From: an uncultured Lachnobacterium sp.
GTDB taxonomy: Bacteria; Bacillota; Clostridia; Lachnospirales; Lachnospiraceae
Direction: 5' to 3'
DNA length: 10,411 bases
NCBI GenBank assembly: GCA_937889225.1
Contig: CALAST010000078.1
Location: forward strand, 1 to 10,411
Made by a program: the position numbers and the translations under genes. A model generated the notes under the pieces. It had not been told where the DNA came from and did no database searches. It saw only the letters and a program-made list of their open reading frames with translations. Shown piece by piece: positions 1 to 4,979 of this stretch; position 1 is the first letter of the stretch; every line of letters starts with the position of its first letter.

Positions 1-6
1 TTTTTT

Positions 7-55
7 AGTATATACCTTTTTTTAGAAGTGTCAAACTAACCTCTGTACAGTAACT
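7..55. repeat. Inverted repeat, left copy, with outward promoter
   Basis: This 49-bp stretch is the reverse complement of 7025-7073 with 45 of 49 positions identical. Read leftward it holds TTGACA (29-34), a 16-base spacer and TATACT (7-12), a plausible sigma-A promoter pointing out of the 7-kb interval; the right copy has the mirror promoter. Its inner end is the motif AGTTACTGTACA, also seen at the edge of the palindromic element at 7078. No transposase is present, so this may be a transposon end or a dispersed genomic repeat. Confidence 0.75.
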
Positions 56-92
56 AAATTTACCTTTCAAAGCTGAAAAATAGTGCAATAAC

Positions 93-121
93 TTGATTTT
101 TTATGTTCTGAATGATACAAT
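93..121 (+). promoter_or_regulatory. Possible promoter for a short transcript
   Basis: TTGATT (93-98), a 17-base spacer and TACAAT (116-121) resemble a sigma-A promoter. Transcription would start near 128 and meet a terminator at 157-190. The inverted pair GTTCTGAATGA (105-115) and TCATTCAGAAC (141-151) straddles the -10 box and start site, so it could be an operator or an RNA stem. Confidence 0.4.
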
Positions 122-127
122 ATGTTT

Positions 128-190
128 GTGGATAAATTGTTCATTCAGAACAGTTACCGTCTTGTTAGTAGGGCAAGGCGGTTTTTATTT
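128..190 (+). ncRNA. Candidate short RNA (about 60 nt)
   Basis: No reading frame lies here, yet a promoter-like sequence and an intrinsic terminator are spaced to give a roughly 60-nt transcript. The only clear secondary structure is the terminator hairpin. It could instead be the tail of a transcript entering from the left. I recognise no RNA family. Confidence 0.25.
157..190 (+). terminator. Intrinsic terminator
   Basis: CCGTCTTG (157-164) pairs with CAAGGCGG (174-181) through eight pairs including one G-U, with a nine-base loop, followed by TTTTTATTTT. It works in the rightward direction. Confidence 0.7.
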
Positions 191-257
191 TAACATAATT
201 ACCAGTTCTGAATCATCGTTTTAATTTTTCTGAAAAGTTCATAATTCTCTTTTATAT

Positions 258-288
258 AAAAAGACCTCGATTTTTGCGAGGTCTTTTT
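258..288. terminator. Bidirectional intrinsic terminator
   Basis: AAAAAGACCTCG (258-269) pairs perfectly with CGAGGTCTTTTT (277-288) around a seven-base loop. U-rich tracts lie on both sides, so it can end the leftward membrane-protein gene (stop at 401) as well as rightward transcripts. Its stem shares AAAAGACCTC with the terminator at 2084-2113. The 112 bases between it and the stop at 401 hold only short imperfect hairpins such as 291-303. Confidence 0.8.
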
Positions 289-400
289 GTGCCCCGTAAG
301 GGCGAATCTCTTTTTAGGCTCGCTAGGAGCAAATCTTTATTTAATTTCCCGTGGACGAGATAAATATATTATAAGGTACTATATATTTATAGTCAATGTT

Positions 401-1396
401 TTAGTAACATTTTTTGCAAGGACGTTTGCCTTGTGATTCTGCTTCTTTCAATGTTACTTTTATAGGGTTTTTCATATTGCTACACTCAGGGTCGTTGTGA
501 TAAGTTTTACCGTTACCCGTACTGGTAATCCAAACCATTATAATTTTTTCTGATTCTTGAACAGGTTCTTTATTTTCAACAGGTTTTTCGCTTTCGGCCG
601 GTTTCTGAGTTTCTACCAGTTTGCTGGATGATGTTTGCTGATCGGAAGGTGTTTCAGTGTTTTTAGTAACTTCATTGGATTGTGGTGTCTCAGACGTTGT
701 TTTATCAGAAGAAACTTGTTCGGATGAGTGTTCATCCGTGGAAGCTTGTGCAGTTTCTGTTTCTTCTGTAGCTGGTTCTGTTTTGACCAATAGCAATTTA
801 ATTTTAGCAGGTTCTTGAATTTCGATAAACCAACCATCAGGAACAGTAATTGTGTCTGTTTTAGCAACATCAATTAATTTAACATCGCCAGTATTGGTAT
901 ATTCGTCATATCCGGTATCTTCATTCTTAACGAATCCTTCATAAACATTCACTTGTGTCATATATTGACCAATATTTGTTACTTCATATGTACCAGCAGG
1001 AACATGATAGACATAGAAACTTTCTTCCGAATCAGTTCCGGTATTTATGGTAATTTTTTTGCCATATTGTCCTTGCTTACCTGCAATTAATTCAAATGTG
1101 CCTTTTTCCTCTCTTTCGGTTTCTTCTGTGAAAATTTCTGTAATTTGTGATTCCTCTGTCTGTGATTCAATTATTTCATTTTGTGTTACCTGCTTTGGTG
1201 TGTCTTCTTCGCCTGACGAGGCGTAAAATAGGGCAGATATTGCCATTATGACAGCCATTGCAACTGTGTATTTTTTCCGATTTTCCAGCTTTGTCTTTTT
1301 TCGGAAAAAAATAAACCACACAATACCAATAGGCAAGCCAAGCCACAAACCAACTGCTAAAAGTATTGGGGACAGAAAAACACCAAGTACAATCAT
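401..1396 (-). CDS. Membrane-anchored protein with C-terminal Cys/His metal-site domain
   Basis: The 331 residues from the ATG begin with two hydrophobic segments (about 4-32 and 44-60) separated by a basic loop (RKKTKLENRKK). A Glu/Thr-rich stretch, a probable beta-rich domain (about 95-205) and a long Ser/Thr/Glu/Pro linker follow, then a compact C-terminus with YHxDPEC and PCKKCY. Residues H300, C305, C327 and C330 fit the small Ada-like zinc-site domain often found at the end of Firmicutes surface or nuclease proteins; zinc binding is inferred. The bulk is probably extracytoplasmic; function is unknown. The annotated ATG has a poor ribosome site, whereas AAAGGAG lies just before an in-frame ATT at 1456, giving 20 more residues (ITDLNKNTGGKRSS...). 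That upstream site is probably the ancestral start. The gene ends at the terminator at 258-288. Confidence 0.8.
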   Translation of the reverse strand: MIVLGVFLSPILLAVGLWLGLPIGIVWFIFFRKKTKLENRKKYTVAMAVIMAISALFYASSGEEDTPKQVTQNEIIESQTEESQITEIFTEETEREEKGTFELIAGKQGQYGKKITINTGTDSEESFYVYHVPAGTYEVTNIGQYMTQVNVYEGFVKNEDTGYDEYTNTGDVKLIDVAKTDTITVPDGWFIEIQEPAKIKLLLVKTEPATEETETAQASTDEHSSEQVSSDKTTSETPQSNEVTKNTETPSDQQTSSSKLVETQKPAESEKPVENKEPVQESEKIIMVWITSTGNGKTYHNDPECSNMKNPIKVTLKEAESQGKRPCKKCY

Positions 1397-1480
1397 TAAT
1401 ATCTTTTTGATTGCACTAGACCTTTTCCCACCAGTGTTTTTGTTTAAATCCGTAATATATTCTCCTTTGTTTTTTTGTAA

Positions 1481-1509
1481 ATTTTACCACAAATTTCTAA
1501 ATATTGAAA
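1481..1509 (-). promoter_or_regulatory. Promoter and operator-like site of the membrane-protein gene
   Basis: Read leftward: TTTCAA (1504-1509, weak -35), 17-base spacer and TAAAAT (1481-1486) preceded by TGG, an extended -10. The sequence GGTAAAATTTAC (1488 to 1477) overlaps it and recurs at the divergent XRE gene promoter (1633-1644). Transcription from here would give a leader of about 18 nt before the ATT at 1456. Confidence 0.45.
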
Positions 1510-1589
1510 GGTTGCATATATGGTAGTAGTTTCGTATGTTTTTGTGAAAATTTTACATGAAAACAAGACCCATAACTTGCAAAATGCCG

Positions 1590-1603
1590 TTTTTTCGAAA
1601 AAA
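1590..1603. repeat. Perfect 14-bp palindrome
   Basis: TTTTTTCGAAAAAA is self-complementary and lies in the 300-bp gap between the divergent genes. It is A/T simple except at the centre and could be a regulator site or chance. The rest of the gap holds the two promoters and no gene. Confidence 0.4.
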
Positions 1604-1631
1604 GTCGCACCTATTTTTTAGTATAAAATAA

Positions 1632-1674
1632 TGGTAAAATTTACCTATCAGATACATGTATTAGATGATTCATC
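1632..1674 (+). promoter_or_regulatory. Promoter and palindromic operators of the XRE gene
   Basis: TGG-TAAAAT (1632-1640) is an extended -10 box without a good -35. It sits inside the 13-bp palindrome GGTAAAATTTACC (1633-1645). Two further palindromes follow, ATACATGTAT (1652-1661) and GATGATTCATC (1664-1674), in the untranslated leader. The first palindrome matches the divergent promoter at 12 positions, suggesting one repressor controls both; the small XRE protein encoded here is the natural candidate. An alternative -10, TATAAA at 1622, cannot be excluded. Confidence 0.5.
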
Positions 1675-1704
1675 ATACAAATACTTTTCAAAAAAGGAGA
1701 TTGT

Positions 1705-1914
1705 ATGATGAAAATAGTAAATCAATTAGGATATATCCGAACGGTTATGGGATTATCACAAGAACAGTTGGCAAGAAAAACAGGCATTGACAGACGTATG
1801 ATTAGCGATATTGAACGATATGTAAAAATACCAACTTTAAAACAGGCTCTGCTTTTGTCAAAAGCGTTGAAATGTTCCGTAAATGACATATTTATACTGG
1901 ATGACAAAAAGTAA
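1705..1914 (+). CDS. Small XRE/Cro-type HTH repressor
   Basis: The 69-residue protein is little more than one HTH_3 (XRE) domain. The five-helix fold covers about residues 7-63, with the helix-turn-helix at LSQEQLARKTGIDRRMISDIE (about 18-38) and the usual PTLKQALLLSKALKCSVNDIF tail. GGAG (1696-1699) suits either of two tandem ATG codons at 1705 and 1708. Proteins of this size typically autoregulate a divergent promoter as dimers. The palindromes upstream and their near copy at the membrane-protein promoter support that role here. A 38-residue ORF follows 44 bases downstream and both end at the terminator at 2084-2113, so they probably form one operon. Confidence 0.88.
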   Translation: MMKIVNQLGYIRTVMGLSQEQLARKTGIDRRMISDIERYVKIPTLKQALLLSKALKCSVNDIFILDDKK

Positions 1915-1958
1915 TATAGGAACGTGCTATATTGCTAATTCGCAAAGAAAGAGGATAA

Positions 1959-2075
1959 ATGATGGAAAAGAACGATTACAGAGAAAAGATTATTGAGATG
2001 CTTAACAAAATTAATGATTTGAAAATACTAAATTATATTTATATTATTATTTCTGATATATTAGAAGAAGTATAA
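1959..2075 (+). CDS. 38-residue protein downstream of the XRE gene
   Basis: A short ORF begins with tandem ATG codons (1959, 1962), preceded by AGAGGA at 1950-1955, and ends just before an intrinsic terminator. The product is a charged helix (EKNDYREKIIEMLNKIND) followed by a hydrophobic one (LKILNYIYIIISDILEEV). The pattern resembles the short companions often found beside XRE regulators in Clostridia (Y..KI..ml..I.d..iL..iY.ii...l). The second half could be amphipathic or membrane-active. The function is unknown; a partner of the repressor or a small toxin-like peptide are both possible. Confidence 0.6.
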   Translation: MMEKNDYREKIIEMLNKINDLKILNYIYIIISDILEEV

Positions 2076-2083
2076 AATAACAT

Positions 2084-2113
2084 AAAAGACCTCACGTTTC
2101 CATGAGGTCTTTT
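2084..2113. terminator. Bidirectional intrinsic terminator
   Basis: AAAAGACCTCA (2084-2094) pairs perfectly with TGAGGTCTTTT (2103-2113) around an eight-base loop, with T or A tracts on both flanks. It ends the rightward XRE operon and probably also the convergent abiF transcript, whose stop is at 2172. Confidence 0.85.
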
Positions 2114-2171
2114 TCTAATAATGCCCTATAGGCAAGATTTTATAAAATTATTATACATCCTCCCTTGGAGA

Positions 2172-3128
2172 TTAGTTTTTTATATGAACTATATTTTTAA
2201 TTCCTAAACTTTCCATTAAATAATCAAAATCATCAGGATATTTTTGACAATGTTTTTTAACTTCTTTTTCTATCACTTGTTTTAGATTATTGCTATAAGT
2301 TTTTCTTTCAAAGAGCGAAAGTAAACAAATTAAAGTTCCAAGCGAATGGGTATTATGTAAAACAGAAAAAGATGGAATAATTTTTGTTAGTATTGCTTCA
2401 GATTCAGTAGTTATTCTTATTTTCGAATCCGGAGTATAATTATAAACTCTTCCGGCATGAGCAGATAAATTTCGGTATTCTAAGCATAAGAATAAAGTAT
2501 CTGTAAACAAGTCTTTTAGTTCTTTGCTAACAAATTCAGGGTCAATTGCATATATATGGGTTAATATTGCTGTTTTTTGTGCAGGTTTTTGTAATCTAAT
2601 AAAATTGACTAAAGTACTTAAAAAAATTCCTTTGAATAGAACCCATGGAGGAACATTATTATATGTTTCCCGATGATATTTTATTGGATTCTTATTCGAA
2701 AGCGTTGTTTTATTTAATGAATCCAAAATGGAACTTAAAGAAAAATTTGAGTTAGATACTTTACGATTTTGGTAATTCCGAAATTTTAAATATTCATTCA
2801 TATCGGAACCGAAACTTTCTGCAATTACATAAGATGTAACTGCACGTAAATGTTCTTCTAAGTCTAAAATAGTAAGCATAAGTTGATTTCTTAATGCATG
2901 GTCAAGCTGAAAAAGAGAAAAAATTTGTTCGAAAGTTACTCCATTTTTATAATATTCATTGCAAGTTTCTTTTATTATATAGGGTTCTTTATATCCGTTA
3001 ATAATATTATAATATCCATAGTAATCTAATAATTTTTTAGCATCTTCAATAGATTCAAAACAAAGATTTCGCGATTGTAAAATTGAAATTTGTTCATCTA
3101 TGGAAGTAAATTCTTGTGTAAGTCCCAT
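2172..3128 (-). CDS. abiF: Abi_2/AbiF-family HEPN abortive-infection protein
   Basis: The 318-residue length and features are those of the Abi_2 family (AbiD/AbiF). Residues 13-50 contain ISILQSRNL...AKKLLDYYGYYNIINGYK, followed by FEQIFSLFQLDHALRNQLM...LEEHLRAVTSY (68-100) and PPWVLFKGIFLSTLVNFIRL (160-179). RNLSAHAGR (219-227) carries R219-x4-H224, the HEPN ribonuclease signature. Family members abort phage infection, presumably by cutting RNA. The start is supported by AGGAG eight bases before the ATG. The transcript begins about 90 nt upstream and first passes through a terminator-bearing structured RNA, so abiF mRNA would arise by read-through. I recall AbiF relatives paired with an upstream RNA antitoxin and discussed as relatives of Cas13; that assignment here rests on layout, not on a search. 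The catalytic motif is intact and there is no truncation. Confidence 0.85.
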   Translation of the reverse strand: MGLTQEFTSIDEQISILQSRNLCFESIEDAKKLLDYYGYYNIINGYKEPYIIKETCNEYYKNGVTFEQIFSLFQLDHALRNQLMLTILDLEEHLRAVTSYVIAESFGSDMNEYLKFRNYQNRKVSNSNFSLSSILDSLNKTTLSNKNPIKYHRETYNNVPPWVLFKGIFLSTLVNFIRLQKPAQKTAILTHIYAIDPEFVSKELKDLFTDTLFLCLEYRNLSAHAGRVYNYTPDSKIRITTESEAILTKIIPSFSVLHNTHSLGTLICLLSLFERKTYSNNLKQVIEKEVKKHCQKYPDDFDYLMESLGIKNIVHIKN

Positions 3129-3145
3129 AAGAACATTCTCCTAAT

Positions 3146-3217
3146 AAAAAATAATGGTCCTGTGTCGAAACACTAAGACCATTATTTTAGACCGCACAGC
3201 AGTCATTCACTAATTGT
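3146..3217 (-). ncRNA. Candidate structured antitoxin-like RNA upstream of abiF
   Basis: From the predicted start near 3217 the leftward transcript of about 72 nt folds into two hairpins. GACTGC-TGT-GCGGTC (3204 to 3190) has six pairs including one G-U. The second has a perfect 12-bp stem (3177-3188 with 3148-3159) enclosing an inner GTGT-TTCG-ACAC hairpin with a UUCG tetraloop. A U-run (3151 to 3146) follows, making the second hairpin a terminator. It lies between a strong promoter and the abiF ribosome site, matching the layout of AbiF-associated RNAs. It could alternatively be an attenuator acting in cis. I cannot confirm an Rfam match. Confidence 0.65.
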
Positions 3218-3223
3218 AGCCTT

Positions 3224-3252
3224 AGTATATCAACAGAAGTGTGTTTTGTCAA
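3224..3252 (-). promoter_or_regulatory. Strong sigma-A promoter of the RNA/abiF unit
   Basis: Read leftward: TTGACA (3252-3247), a 17-base spacer and TATACT (3229-3224), with a start expected near 3217. The near-consensus boxes suit abundant production of a short RNA with limited read-through into abiF. Confidence 0.8.
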
Positions 3253-3303
3253 ATAGTAATATTTATATTTTATTCAGATAAAGATTAAAAATGCAAATCA
3301 TTA

Positions 3304-3648
3304 TTAGTTTTCACTAAGTAAATTTATTAATTCAACAACATGATTCTTTTTGACATCAGACAATTCAAAGTATTTTAAAAGAGCTTTGGATAGTTCGGTG
3401 TCATTTCTTGTTTTAGCAACAAGGTGTGCCATATCTTCGCTATATGGGTTGAAGTTTGGTTCTTTACCAGTCATTAAATATTCCATCGAAACTCCTAAAA
3501 AATGAGATATTTCCAATATTCTAGTACTTGGAATAATTTTCGCTTTTGCAAGAGAACCGTTGCTATATCCCAATTCTTGTTCAAGAGTAGTAATACTTAT
3601 ATTCTTTTGAGTTTTACATAATTCTTTGATTCTGTCTAATGTTGTCAT
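3304..3648 (-). CDS. Phage-type XRE repressor (immunity repressor remnant)
   Basis: From the ATG at 3648 the product has 114 residues; GGAGG seven bases upstream fixes this start over an open frame extending to 3696. The N-terminus (MTTLDRIKELCKTQKNISITTLEQELGYSNGSLAKAK) is an XRE helix-turn-helix with the recognition segment near residues 19-33. ILEISHFLGVSMEYLMTGKEP, typical of Clostridia prophage repressors, follows. The C-terminal 45 residues are probably a dimerisation helix pair; there is no peptidase domain, so control is not by LexA-like self-cleavage. It faces a perfect-consensus promoter with four TAGAA-N4-TTCTA palindromes and a cro-like gene, a classic lysogeny-switch layout. The reading frame is intact although its partner is broken, so it may still bind these operators. 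Confidence 0.85.
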   Translation of the reverse strand: MTTLDRIKELCKTQKNISITTLEQELGYSNGSLAKAKIIPSTRILEISHFLGVSMEYLMTGKEPNFNPYSEDMAHLVAKTRNDTELSKALLKYFELSDVKKNHVVELINLLSEN

Positions 3649-3689
3649 TTTAAGCCTCCAAAAATAATGAAGAAATTCTAAAAAAAGAA

Positions 3690-3718
3690 TTGACAAACTA
3701 GAATAAGTTCTATATAAT
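3690..3718 (+). promoter_or_regulatory. Consensus promoter for the cro-like direction
   Basis: TTGACA (3690-3695), 17 bases, TATAAT (3713-3718): a perfect sigma-A consensus pointing right. An operator palindrome (3699-3712) fills the spacer exactly, so bound repressor would block polymerase. With cro broken, the transcript would mostly stop at the terminator at 3989-4020. Confidence 0.88.
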
Positions 3719-3810
3719 CATAACATTGCTAGAACATATTCTAGCAAGAATGATGAAAGATAGAAGATATTCGAGTATTGTGTGGTAACTATATTCTAGA
3801 ATATCTTCTA
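3699..3810. promoter_or_regulatory. Array of four repressor operators
   Basis: The palindrome TAGAA-N4-TTCTA occurs at 3699-3712, 3730-3743 (extended to GCTAGAA-N4-TTCTAGC) and 3797-3810, and with one mismatch (TTCGA) at 3761-3774. Start-to-start spacing is 31, 31 and 36 bases, about three helical turns, which would place bound dimers on one face. A weaker match (3667-3680) lies in the repressor leader. The repressor at 3304-3648 is the likely binder. Confidence 0.75.
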
Positions 3811-3866
3811 ACGAAAGTCAATTATTTCGCTGAATATTTTCACAATACAGAGAGGAGGTAGAGGAT

Positions 3867-3942
3867 TTGATTTATGATGCAATAAAAAAATATGCAAGGA
3901 GAAAGGAATTACTGTTTCATTTGCTGAAAAGGAAGCAGGATT
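3867..3942 (+). pseudogene. Frameshifted and truncated cro-like gene
   Basis: GGAGG (3854-3858) precedes a TTG start giving MIYDAIKKYA, then one base appears missing near 3896. In the next frame the protein continues KEKGITVSFAEKEAGLSP, the usual start of small phage HTH proteins (Cro or cI type) in Clostridia. Undisturbed, the frame ends with KRKQD and a TAA at 3942. Even with the frame repaired, the homology stops at LSP (3940-3949), where the sequence becomes a tRNA 3' end. The repaired frame then runs out at a TGA at 4025. So the gene has both a single-base deletion and a replaced 3' half. Confidence 0.65.
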
Positions 3943-3959
3943 AAGTCCTGTCACCCGCA
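3941..3959 (+). other. tRNA 3'-end relic (att-like site), left copy
   Basis: The bases 3943-3960 match the second relic at 7335-7352 at 16 of 18 positions. The sequence ends CACCCGCA, an acceptor strand plus discriminator A, as in tRNA-Leu genes; no 5' tRNA half is present. Tyrosine recombinases commonly use the T-loop to 3' end of tRNA genes, so this is read as an attachment-site remnant. An intrinsic terminator follows, as after a real tRNA. It abuts the broken cro-like gene, with the shared bases TCCTG a possible crossover point. Confidence 0.5.
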
Positions 3960-3988
3960 TTTTCCTTGAACATAAAGCATTTTTAAAG

Positions 3989-4020
3989 AAATCCTTCGGA
4001 GAAATCCGAGGGATTTTTTT
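3989..4020 (+). terminator. Intrinsic terminator after the tRNA relic
   Basis: TCCTTCGGA (3992-4000), loop GAAA and TCCGAGGGA (4005-4013) form nine pairs with one G-U, then seven T. It isolates the helicase gene from the upstream consensus promoter. Confidence 0.85.
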
Positions 4021-4024
4021 GGTT

Positions 4025-4046
4025 TGACATCAACACTGACATCAAC
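4025..4046. repeat. Direct repeat pair, possible integrase arm sites
   Basis: TGACATCAAC occurs at 4025-4034 and 4037-4046, 12 bases apart, about 70 bases from the tRNA relic. Close short direct repeats near a core site resemble arm-type sites of tyrosine integrases. With no integrase in the window this is only suggestive. No clear promoter for the helicase gene is seen between here and 4164. Confidence 0.35.
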
Positions 4047-4163
4047 GAGAAAATGAGGTTATTTTTATTATGAATAAACCGATATTTATAGTGAAAATTT
4101 GTAATGGAAAATGGAAAAGCTTAAATAATTATTTTTCCATTTTTATTCAGAAAGGAACAATGT

Positions 4164-4910
4164 ATGAAATTTTTAAGCGATTCCATTGGAACAAAATATA
4201 CAGAGTGGGGAGCAAGAGATATCGTATTTATTTCAGCACCAACAGGTAGTGGAAAGACAACATTTGTTTTAAAAACATTACTACCCTATCTAAATGAGCA
4301 ACCGGATAAAGAAACAAAAAAAGTACTTTATTTAGTTAATAGAACTATTTTAAAGCAACAAATAAAAAATGAAATAATGACACTTGAAAGTAAATTACGA
4401 AGACTAATACATGTAGAGTTATATCAGACTATAGAGAATGAAATTGCAAAGTTAGTAGTAAAACAAAATGTATCTGATTATTGGAAAGGATATGCAGATG
4501 CAATTCAAAAAGCCGTTTCAATTGATGAACAGGATAATTATATTCCACAACAAAGAATAAATACAGAATTGAATTGTGTACCTAATGGATATGAGGGATT
4601 TTACTTTTTACATGAATATGCTTATGTTATATGTGATGAGGCACATTATTTTTTAATGGATTCAAATTATAATACAAGGACTTATTTATCCTATAAATTT
4701 GTAAAAGATTTTTTTCAAACTAAAGTAAGAATATATATGTCGGCTACAATAGAACCGATTATGGAATACATTAAAGAGGATGATAAAATAGAAGGTCGTA
4801 AATTCAAAACAGAATTGCTTGGATTTGAAATAAAAAATATGTTGGATTTCCATAGATGTAGTGGACGAGATTTCCTAATTAAGTCTGAAGAAGGAAGAAA
4901 TTATGATTAG
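4164..4910 (+). CDS. SF2 DEAH helicase, N-terminal half (ends at in-frame TAG)
   Basis: The 248 residues form the first RecA-like domain of an SF2 helicase. They contain Walker A APTGSGKT (25-32), motif Ia LVNRTILKQQ (57-66), DEAH (158-161) and motif III SAT (193-195). AAAGGA seven bases before the ATG supports the start. The frame stops at TAG (4908-4910), but the same frame continues with helicase sequence (VDINVFSQRSELVDIIVKS) into motifs IV-VI of the next ORF. A Tyr codon changed to TAG would explain the break. Alone this half lacks the arginine-finger domain and should not be an active motor. With read-through the product would be about 795 residues, ending in an Rpn-type nuclease segment. 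Confidence 0.8.
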   Translation: MKFLSDSIGTKYTEWGARDIVFISAPTGSGKTTFVLKTLLPYLNEQPDKETKKVLYLVNRTILKQQIKNEIMTLESKLRRLIHVELYQTIENEIAKLVVKQNVSDYWKGYADAIQKAVSIDEQDNYIPQQRINTELNCVPNGYEGFYFLHEYAYVICDEAHYFLMDSNYNTRTYLSYKFVKDFFQTKVRIYMSATIEPIMEYIKEDDKIEGRKFKTELLGFEIKNMLDFHRCSGRDFLIKSEEGRNYD

Positions 4911-4979
4911 GTAGATATTAATGTATTTAGCCAAAGAAGTGAACTTGTAGATATTATTGTTAAAAGCACAGAGAAATGG

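Noticed and set aside
613..873. Second-frame leftward ORF inside the membrane-protein gene
   Set aside because: It is a low-complexity shadow of the Ser/Thr/Glu-rich linker.
4070..4249. 59-residue ORF overlapping the helicase start in another frame
   Set aside because: Its ribosome site is poorly spaced, its composition is just A/T-rich, and 86 bases overlap clear helicase coding sequence including the Walker A region.
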